From assembly GCF_000384215.1 (NCBI RefSeq), contig NZ_KB913032.1, forward strand, positions 6,657,605-6,721,604: a stretch of DNA of 64,000 nucleotides. Reading direction: 5' to 3'. The position numbers were made by a program, and so were the translations under genes. The notes below the pieces were generated by a model. The model did not search any database. It saw only the letters and a program-made list of their open reading frames with translations, and was not told the origin of the DNA. Within the stretch, counting starts at the first letter, position 1, and every line of letters begins with the position of its first letter. Below are positions 1-8,923 of the stretch, in pieces. The DNA is from Amycolatopsis alba DSM 44262. GTDB lineage: Bacteria; Actinomycetota; Actinomycetes; Mycobacteriales; Pseudonocardiaceae.

Positions 1-1016
1 GGCGCCTGTCCTGGGGGCCAGGCGGCGCGCTGATCGTCGTCGCGGTCTTCCTCGCGTCCCGTGCGTCGTTCACCGTCATCCCGCTGTTCGCCGACCTGCA
101 CGTGGCTTCGTTGCTCCCGTACGTGGCCGAAGCGGTGATCATCGAGGTCGTGGCTCTCGCGATGCGTAACCGGCAGGGCTACACCTTCGCCGCTGTCGCG
201 GGCCTGCTCGTGGGGACCGCGGGGATGCTCGCCGAGGCTGCGTTCACCCGGTGGCTGATGCCGAATCCTTGGCCCGTCGCTCATCTGCCGCTGTTCGTGC
301 TGTTCGGGACCGGCGCAGCCCTCGCGGGCGCGTTCATCGGTGTCTGGCAGTACCAGCGGGTCGAGGAGACGGCGACCCTGGTTCCCGCGGCGGGCCCCCG
401 CCACGCGATCGGACTCGTCGGCGCGCTCGGCGCGGTCGTCCTGATGTCGGCGGTCGCCGTCCCGCAGGACCCGGAGCCGGACTTCACCGCCGACGTGCGG
501 CTGACCGAAGCCGCGGTCGGGCAGCCGATCTCGAACCCGCACGGCGGTGGCACACCCCGGTGGGTCGACGCGACCGTCACGATCTCGCGGCCCGATCTGG
601 CCGACGACTCGGTCTGGTTGAACGGTTTCGCCTGGCAAGGCGGCGACTTCTTCACCGCGCCGCTGGAGAAGATCGGCACGGGGGTGTATCGCACGGTCCA
701 GCCCCTTCCGGTGTTCGGGCAGTGGAAGACCGGGATCCGCGTGCACGTCCCGAACCGGATGATGGGGCTCGCCCCGATCTACGCGCCCGCCGATCCTGCC
801 GCGAACGCGCCGTCGATCGACGCGACGGCCGGTTCGCGGCCGTTCATGTCCGAGATCGAGTTCCTGCAACGGGAACGGAAGTCGGAGACACCCGCGGTGC
901 TGTGGACGGTCGCGTACGCCACGGTCGGGCTGATCTTCGCCGGCATGTGGGCGCTGTTCGCGTGGCTTTACGCGGGTGCCGCCACCGCGCGGCGGCGTCA
1001 GGTCTCCGTCGGCTGA
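1..1016 (+). CDS. Integral membrane protein, 5' end outside window
   Basis: The reading frame is open from base 3, so the gene starts before the window; a GTG at 102 is only an internal possibility. The visible part has several hydrophobic segments at its N-terminal side. A soluble, probably extracytoplasmic domain of about 150 residues follows (roughly residues 125-270 counted from the GTG at 102), then a C-terminal membrane helix (ending FAWLYAG) and an arginine-rich tail. I recognise no catalytic motif or named family. The 295 bases between its stop and the next gene hold no convincing gene. Confidence 0.75.
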   Translation, partial: RLSWGPGGALIVVAVFLASRASFTVIPLFADLHVASLLPYVAEAVIIEVVALAMRNRQGYTFAAVAGLLVGTAGMLAEAAFTRWLMPNPWPVAHLPLFVLFGTGAALAGAFIGVWQYQRVEETATLVPAAGPRHAIGLVGALGAVVLMSAVAVPQDPEPDFTADVRLTEAAVGQPISNPHGGGTPRWVDATVTISRPDLADDSVWLNGFAWQGGDFFTAPLEKIGTGVYRTVQPLPVFGQWKTGIRVHVPNRMMGLAPIYAPADPAANAPSIDATAGSRPFMSEIEFLQRERKSETPAVLWTVAYATVGLIFAGMWALFAWLYAGAATARRRQVSVG

Positions 1017-1311
1017 CGTCACGAGGCGCTTTGCTCGCACTTCGCCGCACGTATCGATTGAGCATCATCGCGCGCAAGCCTTTTGCAAGCCCGCTTCCCT
1101 TGAATACCCAGGACACTGCACGTGCTGCCGTTTCGCGCGTCGAAATGGTGACTCAGTGCTACCTTGGTGGAGCATAAAGTAGCTGTTGACCACGCGACGG
1201 CATCCGCTGTGCACGATCGGTATTGGCGAGTCATTGCGCGGTTAGCGCGACATGTGGTTACTTTTCCGCCTCGGGGGTTGGGATACAGCGAGTTTCGATG
1301 GGGTGGTCTTC

Positions 1312-3135
1312 GTGCGCACAGAGCGTTTTCCGAAGCGACGGCGCGGTCTTCGCGTGGTCGCGGTCCTCGCCGCTTCGGCGGTCGCGACGGTGCCTTTCGT
1401 GCCCGCCGCGGCGGCGCAGCAACAGGGCAAGGTCCTCCGGGTGGCGCTCACGACCGGGATCGACCACCTGAACCCGTTCACCGCCCAGCTGTCGGCGGCG
1501 ACGCAGGTCGGCCGGTTCAACTACGAGTTCCTGACCCTGCCCTCGGCCGAGGACACCCAGCCCACGGGCGGTGTCGCCGAGTCGTGGACGACGTCCGACG
1601 ACAAGCTCACCTGGACCTTCGCCATCCGCCAGGGGATGAAGTGGTCGGATGGCAAGCCGGTGACCGCGCAGGACCCCGCGTACACGTTCCAGCGGATGCT
1701 CGACGACGAGAACGCCCGCACCGCGAACGGCAACTACGTCAGCAACTTCGCTTCGGTGTCTGCGCCGGACGACAAGACGCTCGTCATCAAGACCAAGGCG
1801 CCGCAGTCGAGCATGACCTCGCTCGACGTCCCGATCGTGCCCAAGCACATCTGGGAGCCGATCAAGGACCTCAACGCCCCTTCGACCGACGAGATGGCCG
1901 TCGTCGGTGTCGGCAGCGGGCCGTACCTGCTGACCGAGTACAAGAAGAACGAGTTCGTGAAGTTCAAGGCGAACAAGGACTACTGGCGTGGCGCGCCCAA
2001 AGTGGACGAACTCCAGCTGCTCCAGTTCAAGGACGCCGAGGCCGCGGTGAACGCGCTGAAGCAGGGCGAGGTCGACGTCATCAACCGGCTCACGCCGACG
2101 CAGTTCGACGCGCTCAAGGGCGAAAAGAACATCACCACGAACAAGGCCCCCGGCCGCCGGTACAACGAGCTCATCATCAACTTCGGCGTCAAGAACGTGG
2201 TCGACCAGCCGATCGGTGACGGGAACCCGATCCTGAAGGACCTCCGCGTCCGCAAGGCGATCGCGCAGGCCATCGACACCAAGACCATCGTCGAGAAGGT
2301 GATGAACGGCTATGGCCAGGCCGGGACCGGTGTCGTGCCGGCGATCTACAAGTCCTACACCTGGACCCCGTCGGACGCCGAGAAGACCAAGTTCGACATC
2401 GCGGCCGCGAACACCACCCTCGACCAGGCGGGCTATGCCAAGGGCGCGGACGGCATCCGCGTCGCCCCTGGCGGCGCGAAGCTGGAGTTCCGTCTCGCCG
2501 GTCACGCGAACCGGCCGTTCGACCAGCGCACCGCGCAGTTCGTCAGCGGCTGGCTCAAGGACGCCGGCATCGGCGTCAAGCAGGAACTCGTCTCCGACGA
2601 CGAACTGGACGACCGCACCACGGCGGGCAACTACGACCTCGCCATCTCCGGCTACGGCACCTCGCCCGACCCGGACTACGCGCTGAGCCTGAACACCTGC
2701 GCCGGCCGTCCGAACGCCCAGGGCAACGGCGGCAGCTCGGCGACCTTCTTCTGCGACCCGCGCTACGAAGACCTCTACAAGAAGCAGCTGACCGAGTTCG
2801 ACCCGGCCAAGCGTGCCGAGATCGTCAAGCAGGCCCAGGCCGTCCTGGCCGGGGAGTACGTCGACGTCGTCCTGGACTACGACAACGTGCTCGAGGCCTA
2901 TCGCTCGGACAAGTTCGCCTCGTTCACCAAGCAGCCGCAGCCCGACGGCGCGATCCTCGAGCAGTCCGGCTACTGGGGCGTCTACGGCGCCACCCCGGCC
3001 GGCGCCGCGGCGGACTCCGAGGACGGCGGCAACACCGGGCTGTGGATCGGCATCGGCGCGGTCGTACTCGTGGTGCTCGTCGGCGGCGGTGTGCTGCTCG
3101 GGCGCCGCGGCAAGTCGGCCGAAGACCGGGAGTAG
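1312..3135 (+). CDS. ABC transporter substrate-binding protein, oligopeptide/dipeptide type (SBP_bac_5)
   Basis: Extracytoplasmic binding protein of a peptide/nickel-type importer. I chose GTG 1312, which has a GGGGTGG stretch just upstream and gives an N-terminus with a basic start (RTERFPKRRR), a hydrophobic stretch and an AAAA cleavage region; ATG 1252 and GTG 1303 are possible in frame. The body shows typical family features such as an early LNPF motif, a VAESW segment and the SDGKPVTAQD region. Unusually there is no lipobox cysteine. The C-terminus instead carries a transmembrane helix (about the last 35 residues, LWIGIGAVVLVVLVGGG) followed by basic residues, so the protein is probably tethered at its C-terminus. 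First gene of a four-gene operon; the substrate cannot be told from sequence. Confidence 0.9.
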   Translation: MRTERFPKRRRGLRVVAVLAASAVATVPFVPAAAAQQQGKVLRVALTTGIDHLNPFTAQLSAATQVGRFNYEFLTLPSAEDTQPTGGVAESWTTSDDKLTWTFAIRQGMKWSDGKPVTAQDPAYTFQRMLDDENARTANGNYVSNFASVSAPDDKTLVIKTKAPQSSMTSLDVPIVPKHIWEPIKDLNAPSTDEMAVVGVGSGPYLLTEYKKNEFVKFKANKDYWRGAPKVDELQLLQFKDAEAAVNALKQGEVDVINRLTPTQFDALKGEKNITTNKAPGRRYNELIINFGVKNVVDQPIGDGNPILKDLRVRKAIAQAIDTKTIVEKVMNGYGQAGTGVVPAIYKSYTWTPSDAEKTKFDIAAANTTLDQAGYAKGADGIRVAPGGAKLEFRLAGHANRPFDQRTAQFVSGWLKDAGIGVKQELVSDDELDDRTTAGNYDLAISGYGTSPDPDYALSLNTCAGRPNAQGNGGSSATFFCDPRYEDLYKKQLTEFDPAKRAEIVKQAQAVLAGEYVDVVLDYDNVLEAYRSDKFASFTKQPQPDGAILEQSGYWGVYGATPAGAAADSEDGGNTGLWIGIGAVVLVVLVGGGVLLGRRGKSAEDRE

Positions 3136-3144
3136 AGGACAGCT

Positions 3145-4176
3145 TTGACCGAGGCACTCAGTTCTCTCGACCAGACCTCGGCGCTCGTCGACCCCGACGA
3201 GCGCCGAGGCGGGACCGGTACCACCCGGTTCGTTCTCGCCAAGATCGGCGGCGCGCTGGCGAGTCTCCTGCTCGTCATCGTGCTCGGGTTCTTCCTCTTC
3301 CGGACACTGCCCGGCGATCCCGTCCGGTTCATGGTCCGCGACCGGCCGACCGACCCCAAGATGATGGCGGAGCTCCGCGAGCAGATGGGCGTCGACAAGC
3401 CCCTGCTGCAGCAGTTCTGGGACTACTTCGTCGGCTTGCTCCACGGCACCATGGGCGATTCGTACCTGCAGCGGCGTCCGGTCGTCGACATGATCGGTGA
3501 GCGGTTGTGGCCGACGATCCTGCTCGTCGGCAGCGCGACCGTACTCGCGATCGCGCTCGGGCTGTGGCTCGGCATCCGCGCCGGCTGGCGCCGGGGGAGC
3601 AGGTTCGACAAGGGCCAAACAGGACTCGCGCTGACCCTGTGGTCGGTCCCGCAGTTCTGGCTGGGGCTCATGCTGCTGGTGGCGACCAACGGGTTGTTCC
3701 CCAGCCGCGGAATGCATTCCCCGGACGCCGCGCCTGGTTTCTTCAGTGAAGGGCTCGACGTCCTGCACCATCTGGTACTGCCGTGCGTGACCCTGCTGGT
3801 GGTGTTCTACGCGCAGTACATGCTGGTCATGCGGTCGTCCCTGATCGGCGAGATGAACTCGGACTACCTCACCACCGCGCGGGCCAAAGGGCTGCGCGAC
3901 GACCTGGTGCGCAAGCGGCACGCCGTGCCCAACGCCCTGCTCCCGACGGTGACGCTGGTCTTCATGCAGTTCGGCATGGTGGTTTCGGGCGCTGTCTCGG
4001 TCGAGGCCGTGTTCAGCTGGCCGGGACTCGGGCAGCTGCTCTATGAAGCCCTCCGCGGACCCGATCTGCCTGTACTGCAGGGGGTCTTCGTCACCCTCGC
4101 GGGCGCGGTGGTGCTGATGAACCTGCTCGCGGAGTTGCTCTACCGCGTGCTCGACCCCAGGGTGCGGACGGCATGA
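3145..4176 (+). CDS. ABC transporter permease, DppB-like
   Basis: Membrane-spanning subunit of the importer whose binding protein ends 9 bases upstream. The start is a TTG at 3145 preceded by AGAGGA. The protein has 343 residues, about six membrane helices, an early FFLFRTLPGDPVRFM segment typical of DppB/OppB permeases, and the cytoplasmic EAA-like loop (LTTARAKGLRDDLVRKRHAV) that docks to the ATPase. The N-terminus is about 30 residues longer than usual and hydrophilic. The gene overlaps the next permease gene by 4 bases (ATGA), so translation is probably coupled. Confidence 0.92.
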   Translation: MTEALSSLDQTSALVDPDERRGGTGTTRFVLAKIGGALASLLLVIVLGFFLFRTLPGDPVRFMVRDRPTDPKMMAELREQMGVDKPLLQQFWDYFVGLLHGTMGDSYLQRRPVVDMIGERLWPTILLVGSATVLAIALGLWLGIRAGWRRGSRFDKGQTGLALTLWSVPQFWLGLMLLVATNGLFPSRGMHSPDAAPGFFSEGLDVLHHLVLPCVTLLVVFYAQYMLVMRSSLIGEMNSDYLTTARAKGLRDDLVRKRHAVPNALLPTVTLVFMQFGMVVSGAVSVEAVFSWPGLGQLLYEALRGPDLPVLQGVFVTLAGAVVLMNLLAELLYRVLDPRVRTA

Positions 4177-5078
4177 CCACAGCGGAAAAACCCGGTTCGA
4201 TCGCGTGGCGCCGCCGTCGCGAGGCGGTGGCGAAGCACTGGCACGAGTTCACGACGAACAAGGCGGGTGTTTTCGGCCTGGCGTTCCTCGGTCTCATCAC
4301 GGTGCTGGCCATCCTCGCCCCGGTGATCTCGGACGAGTCCGGTCTCGACGTCACCAAGGCGCCCGGCAGTTCGCTGGAACCGCCCAGCGGGAAGTTCTGG
4401 CTTGGCACCGACATCGACGGCCGTTCGGTGCTGCTGATGACGTTCTGGGGTGCGCGGATCTCGCTGCTCACCGGCTTCTCGGCGGCACTCCTCTCGGTAC
4501 TGATCGGCACCGTCATCGGGATCGCGGCCGCGCATTTCAAAGGCTGGTTGTCCGGGCTGCTGCTGCGGTTCACGGACTTCTTCCTCGTACTGCCGTCGCT
4601 CGTGCTCGCCGTGGCGCTGGCCTCGGTGCTGGAACAGGGCGCGATGACGGTGATCGTCGCCATCGGTGTCACCGCGTGGCCGAGCACCGCGCGGCTGGTC
4701 CGGGCGCAGACCCTGACCATCGAGAGCCGCCCGTACATCGAGCGTGCCAAAGCGCTCGGAGGCGGTCACCTGCACGTCGTCGGCAAACATGTCCTGCCGG
4801 GTGTCATGCCGCTCGTGCTGGCCAACACCACGCTCGTCGTCGGCAACGCGGTCATCGCGGACGCGACGCTGGCCTTCCTCGGCGTCGGCAACCCGAACAC
4901 CGTCTCCTGGGGCACGATGTTGCAGACCGCGTTGAACAACGGCGCGATCAGCAAGGGTGCCTGGTGGAACCTGTTGCCGCCGGGTATCGCGATCGTCGTG
5001 GTCGTCCTCGCTTTCACTCTTGTCGGACGGGCACTGGAAACCGTGCTGAACCCGCGCCTGAAGGGACAGCACTCATGA
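4173..5078 (+). CDS. ABC transporter permease, DppC-like
   Basis: Second membrane subunit of the peptide-type importer, 301 residues. It has the DppC hallmarks: an N-terminal helix (GVFGLAFLGLITVLAILAP), a periplasmic loop with FWLGTDIDGRSV and an EAA loop containing ERAKALGGGHLHVVGKHVLP for contact with the ATPase. It overlaps both neighbours by ATGA junctions, placing it firmly in the operon between the DppB-like permease and the fused ATPase. Confidence 0.93.
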   Translation: MTTAEKPGSIAWRRRREAVAKHWHEFTTNKAGVFGLAFLGLITVLAILAPVISDESGLDVTKAPGSSLEPPSGKFWLGTDIDGRSVLLMTFWGARISLLTGFSAALLSVLIGTVIGIAAAHFKGWLSGLLLRFTDFFLVLPSLVLAVALASVLEQGAMTVIVAIGVTAWPSTARLVRAQTLTIESRPYIERAKALGGGHLHVVGKHVLPGVMPLVLANTTLVVGNAVIADATLAFLGVGNPNTVSWGTMLQTALNNGAISKGAWWNLLPPGIAIVVVVLAFTLVGRALETVLNPRLKGQHS

Positions 5079-6724
5079 GCCCCTTGCTGGAACTGAAGAA
5101 CCTCGGCGTCACCTACGCCACGGGGAGCGGCGAGGTCGCCGCCGTCCGGGGCGTCGACCTGGTACTCGAACCCGGCGACACCCTCGGGGTGGCGGGGGAG
5201 TCGGGGTCGGGGAAGTCGACGGTCGCGATGAGTGTGCTGCGGCTGCTCCCGCGTTCGGCGAAGGTCAGTGGCGAGATCCTGCTGGACGGCGAAGACGTCA
5301 CGGCCATGAAGTGGGGCAGGCTGCGCGCGGTGCGCTGGGCCGAGGCCTCGGTGGTGTTCCAGGGCGCGATGCACGCGCTCAACCCGGTCCGCAAGATCGG
5401 GGAGCAGATCGCCGAGCCGCTCCGGCTGCACCCGCCCGGCGGCAAGGCGCTGCCGGAGAGCGAGGTCCAGGCCAAGGTTTCGGAACTGCTCGAACAGGTC
5501 GATCTGCCGCCCGGTCGGGCCGGGGCGTATCCGCATGAGCTGTCCGGCGGGCAGAAGCAGCGGGTCATGATCGCGATGGCGCTGGCCTGTTCGCCGCGGC
5601 TGATCATCGCGGACGAGCCGACGACGGCGCTCGACGTCATCGTCCAGGCCCAGGTGCTGGATCTGCTGGGCAGGCTGGTCGCCGAGCAGGGGATCGGGCT
5701 GATCATGATCAGCCACGACCTGTCGGTGCTCGCCGCGACCTGCCGCCGGATCGCGGTGATGTACGACGGCGAGATCGTCGAGGAGCGGCCGAGCGCGGAG
5801 CTGATGAGCGCGCCGCGTCACGAGCACAGCAGGGCACTGGCCGCCGCGTTCCCGACCGTCGGTGACCCGGTGTCCCGGTTCGCTCCCGCGACCAGCACGC
5901 CGCTGCCGCCGGAATCCGAACGCGACGCCGAACGGCCCGCGCTGCTGGAGGCCGAGGATCTGCGCGTCAGCTTCCGCGACCGGACCGGCAAGCGGATCAA
6001 CGCCGTCGCCGGGGTGAGCCTGCAGGTGCGGAAGGACGAGATCGTCGCGCTCGTCGGCCAGTCCGGTTCTGGCAAGACGACCCTGGCCCGGACGCTGCTC
6101 GGACTGCAGAAACCCGACTCCGGCGCGGTGCGGTACGACGGCAAACCGGTCCCGCTGCACGGCGCCGGTCTCAAGGCGTACCGGCGGCAGGTCCAGCTGG
6201 TCCTGCAGGATCCGACCAGCGCGCTGAACCCGAACCACACGGTGTACGAGGCCGTCGCCGAAGGTCCCCGGATCCACGGACTGGGCGCGAACGAGCACGA
6301 GATCGTCACCAAAGCTCTCGAAGCGGCCGAACTGCGGCCCGCTGAGAAGTTCCTCGACCGGCTCCCGCACGAGCTGTCGGGCGGGCAGCGGCAGCGGGTC
6401 GTCATCGCGGGCGCGCTCGCGCTGGACCCCGGCGTGGTCGTGGCCGACGAGCCGGTGGCGTCGCTCGACGCGTCGGTGCGAGGGGAGATCCTGGCGCTTC
6501 TGCTGCGCCTGCGACGTGAGCTGGGTCTCGCCGGGCTCGTGATCACCCATGACCTCGGGCTGGCCTGGAACATCGCCGACCGGGTCGCCGTGATGTACCG
6601 CGGGGAGCTTGTGGAGGTCGGTACCGTGGAGGAGGTTCTGCTGGACCCGAAGCACGACTACACGAAGTCGCTGCTCGCCGCGTTGCCCGGTGGTACCGCT
6701 CAGCGAGAGACGGCCGACCGCTGA
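5075..6724 (+). CDS. ABC transporter ATP-binding protein with two fused ATPase domains (DppD-DppF type)
   Basis: Energises the importer. The 549-residue chain holds two complete nucleotide-binding domains. The first has a Walker A (GESGSGKST, about residues 41-49), an LSGGQKQR signature near residue 156 and a Walker B ending IADEPTTALD. The second has Walker A GQSGSGKTT at about 328-336, LSGGQRQR and VADEPVASLD. In many bacteria these are separate DppD and DppF proteins; fusion is common in actinobacteria. The short PxP-rich region between halves corresponds to the C-terminal peptide-transporter extension of DppD. It starts with an ATGA overlap and ends the operon. Confidence 0.95.
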   Translation: MSPLLELKNLGVTYATGSGEVAAVRGVDLVLEPGDTLGVAGESGSGKSTVAMSVLRLLPRSAKVSGEILLDGEDVTAMKWGRLRAVRWAEASVVFQGAMHALNPVRKIGEQIAEPLRLHPPGGKALPESEVQAKVSELLEQVDLPPGRAGAYPHELSGGQKQRVMIAMALACSPRLIIADEPTTALDVIVQAQVLDLLGRLVAEQGIGLIMISHDLSVLAATCRRIAVMYDGEIVEERPSAELMSAPRHEHSRALAAAFPTVGDPVSRFAPATSTPLPPESERDAERPALLEAEDLRVSFRDRTGKRINAVAGVSLQVRKDEIVALVGQSGSGKTTLARTLLGLQKPDSGAVRYDGKPVPLHGAGLKAYRRQVQLVLQDPTSALNPNHTVYEAVAEGPRIHGLGANEHEIVTKALEAAELRPAEKFLDRLPHELSGGQRQRVVIAGALALDPGVVVADEPVASLDASVRGEILALLLRLRRELGLAGLVITHDLGLAWNIADRVAVMYRGELVEVGTVEEVLLDPKHDYTKSLLAALPGGTAQRETADR

Positions 6725-6795
6725 GCGAGGGGATTCCGGGAAGCACCCATTGCCGCGCACACGCACAGGCGCGGTGTGTAACCTCCAATCTCGAA

Positions 6796-8355
6796 ATGGC
6801 GACCACGACAGACACCTCGCAGACGCCCACGGCAGGCTCGCTCGGCGATCGGCTCCGGGTGCCTTCCCGGTTCCCGTACCGCACCATCGCGATGGGGACC
6901 ATAGGCAGCACGCTGCTGATGCTGGCCGCGCTCGGCGCGGGCGGCATCCTCATCCGTGACCCGATCCTGGGGCACGGACCGTTGTCGTGGATCCGCTACG
7001 GCCATGGCCGCATCCTCGCGAACGTGATGCTCTACTCGGGCTTCGCGCTGATCATCTGGGCGTGGGTCCGGCTGGGCCGCTACGCGCTGGCCGGCCGGAT
7101 CGGCAGCCGTCCGATCGTCATCGCCGCCGCGTGCTGGATGGCACCGCTGCTCGTGTCGCCGCCGCTGTTCACCCGCGACGTCTTCTCCTACCTCGCGCAG
7201 GGCGCGCAGCTGCTCAACGGGCTCGACCCGTATGCCAACGGCCCGGCCGAACTGGGAGTGCTGCCGGACGTCGTGCAGAATGTCCACCCGCTGTGGCAGA
7301 CCACCCCGGCCCCGTACGGCCCGCTGTTCCTGCTGTTCGCCAAGTGGATCGTCGGGATCACCGGCAACGACATGATCGCCGGGGTCATCGCGACCCGCCT
7401 GGTGCTGATGATCGGCCTGGCCGGGATGCTGTGGTCACTGCCGCGGCTGGTCAAGCACCTCGGCGGCAAGCTGCCCATCACGCTGTGGCTCGCCATCGCC
7501 AGCCCGATGACGGTGATCCACCTCGTCGGCGGTCCGCACAACGATCTGCTGATGCTGGGCTTTCTCACCGTCGGCGTGCTGGCCGCGCTGGAACGCAAGC
7601 ACGCCGTCGCGATCGTCCTGGTCACCATCGGCATGCTGATCAAGCCCACCGCGGCCCTGGCGCTGCCGTTCCTGGTCTGGGTGTGGGCGAACCACCTGCC
7701 CGGCGACCGGAAGGTGGTCAACTTCTTTCGCGCGGGAGCCGCCTCGGTCGGGATCTTCGTGCCGGTGTTCGTCGCGGGTACGTGGGTCTCGCTCGGTTCC
7801 TTCAACCTCGGCTGGCTGACCGGGCTCAAGGCGCCGACGCTGATCGCGAACTGGATGAACTTCCCGACCGGGATCGGCGAGATCTTCTACTCGCTGGTGA
7901 ATTTGGTGGTCGACGTCGAGGTCTCGCCGTTTGTCACCGTGTTCCGGGCGATCGCGTGGGTCGGCCTCGCCGCGTTCATCGGCTGGCAGTGGTGGCTGGC
8001 CCGCGACGGGGGATACCCGGCGATCCACCGGATGGCGATCGTCCTGCTGGCAGGCGCGATCGTCCCGCCGCCTTCGCTGCCTTGGTATCTGACCTGGGGT
8101 TTCGTCGTTCTGTCCGCCTTTGAGTGGCGCCGCCGGAACCTCGCCGTCGTCGTCGCGGTGTCGGTGTTCGTGACGCTGGTGTACTACCCGACAGGGGAGC
8201 AGGCGCTCTACGACTGGTGGTTCATGGCGGGTGTCGTCGCCGCGAGCGTGTACGCGGCCGCGTCGCTGCTGCGTCCGGATCCGCTCGGGATCATCGCCGC
8301 CTGGCGAGGGAGGCCGGCAGAGCAGTTCGTGCCTGCCGAGGCACCTCGCTCCTGA
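6796..8355 (+). CDS. Polyprenol-phosphomannose-dependent alpha-(1,6)-mannosyltransferase, MptB-like
   Basis: Predicted GT-C glycosyltransferase of 519 residues with about 12 membrane helices. The first loop carries the acidic motif RDVFSYLAQGAQLLNG followed by DPYANGP, as in MptA/MptB enzymes that elongate the mannan core of lipomannan using polyprenyl-phosphate mannose. Further family-like blocks are GGPHNDLLMLGF and MLIKPTAALALPF. Monocistronic, between the transporter operon and a convergent minus-strand gene, with a hairpin beyond its stop. MptB rather than MptA is a judgement from overall resemblance. Confidence 0.8.
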   Translation: MATTTDTSQTPTAGSLGDRLRVPSRFPYRTIAMGTIGSTLLMLAALGAGGILIRDPILGHGPLSWIRYGHGRILANVMLYSGFALIIWAWVRLGRYALAGRIGSRPIVIAAACWMAPLLVSPPLFTRDVFSYLAQGAQLLNGLDPYANGPAELGVLPDVVQNVHPLWQTTPAPYGPLFLLFAKWIVGITGNDMIAGVIATRLVLMIGLAGMLWSLPRLVKHLGGKLPITLWLAIASPMTVIHLVGGPHNDLLMLGFLTVGVLAALERKHAVAIVLVTIGMLIKPTAALALPFLVWVWANHLPGDRKVVNFFRAGAASVGIFVPVFVAGTWVSLGSFNLGWLTGLKAPTLIANWMNFPTGIGEIFYSLVNLVVDVEVSPFVTVFRAIAWVGLAAFIGWQWWLARDGGYPAIHRMAIVLLAGAIVPPPSLPWYLTWGFVVLSAFEWRRRNLAVVVAVSVFVTLVYYPTGEQALYDWWFMAGVVAASVYAAASLLRPDPLGIIAAWRGRPAEQFVPAEAPRS

Positions 8356-8417
8356 TGCTGTTTCGCGGACTTGTGTCAACGCAGCTAAGTGTATAACGAC
8401 CTATACGCAACGGCGAT

Positions 8418-8448
8418 GGCCTTGTCGCCGTTTCACGACGACAAGGCC
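8418..8448. terminator. Hairpin between convergent genes
   Basis: Ten-base perfect arms (GGCCTTGTCG at 8418-8427 and its complement at 8439-8448) around an 11-base loop, located between the stops of the mannosyltransferase and the minus-strand PPOX gene. An overlapping alternative fold pairs AACGGCGA with TCGCCGTT. There is no U-tract on either strand, as is usual for GC-rich actinobacteria; it probably ends transcription from both sides. Confidence 0.6.
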
Positions 8449-8457
8449 AAAAGAAGC

Positions 8458-8874
8458 TCAGGAAGCGCGCCAACCGCTCCATGAGTGAATCAGGGTGCTC
8501 ACCACGGCATGCGGAGGCGGCTGTGTCTTGTACTGTGAGTACTTCTCCCGCAGGAGCCGCATCGGCAGCGTGTGCTCGTCAGGGTCCGTCAGGACACGGG
8601 CGACCCCGTCGGCCCGTGCCCACCACAGCCCGGCCCAGTTCTCGTCGTAGCGGTCGGTCAGGAAACTGACCACCGGGTTCTCCGCGATGTTCTTCAGCCG
8701 CCGCAACGCCGTCGTGCTCTTGGGTTTGTGATCGATCGCGAACGCCACCGAATCGCCCTCGATGACGAACGTGACGGGTACCAGGTGGGGCACACCGTCC
8801 GAACCCGTCGTGGCCAGCCGGGCGATCCGCTCGCCTTCGAATCGTGACCGCGCTTCCGCAGGCGTCATCCGCAT
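8458..8874 (-). CDS. PPOX-class flavin/F420-dependent oxidoreductase
   Basis: Small split-barrel protein of 138 residues resembling the TIGR03668 group of PPOX-class F420-dependent proteins. Seen in the sequence: an N-terminal helix (MTPAEARSRFEGERIARLATT) leading into strands that bind the cofactor phosphate (GVPHLVPVTF), then KSTTALRRLKNIAENPVVSFL, WWARADGVARVL and a C-terminal SWSGWRAS. I chose ATG 8874 because a TACCGT -10 box lies exactly 6 bases upstream and there is no ribosome-binding site, which suggests a leaderless mRNA; a longer reading from 8898 is possible. Substrate unknown. Confidence 0.85.
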   Translation of the reverse strand: MRMTPAEARSRFEGERIARLATTGSDGVPHLVPVTFVIEGDSVAFAIDHKPKSTTALRRLKNIAENPVVSFLTDRYDENWAGLWWARADGVARVLTDPDEHTLPMRLLREKYSQYKTQPPPHAVVSTLIHSWSGWRAS

Positions 8875-8923
8875 GTCGCAACGGTACCGAGACGCCACCC
8901 GGTCACCTGAGGTGCTGGATCGC

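Noticed and set aside
1186..1217. TTGACC near 1186 as the promoter of the importer operon
   Set aside because: No -10 box at an acceptable spacing; the promoter of this operon cannot be placed from sequence.
1258..3921. Very long open frame on the minus strand across the ABC transporter genes
   Set aside because: Antisense shadow of GC-rich coding sequence; translation is arginine/glutamate/histidine-rich with no domain, while the plus strand carries a complete ABC importer.
4205..5074. Upstream extension of the fused ATPase frame
   Set aside because: It overlaps the DppC-like permease in another frame and gives low-complexity arginine-rich sequence; the ATPase clearly starts at ATG 5075.
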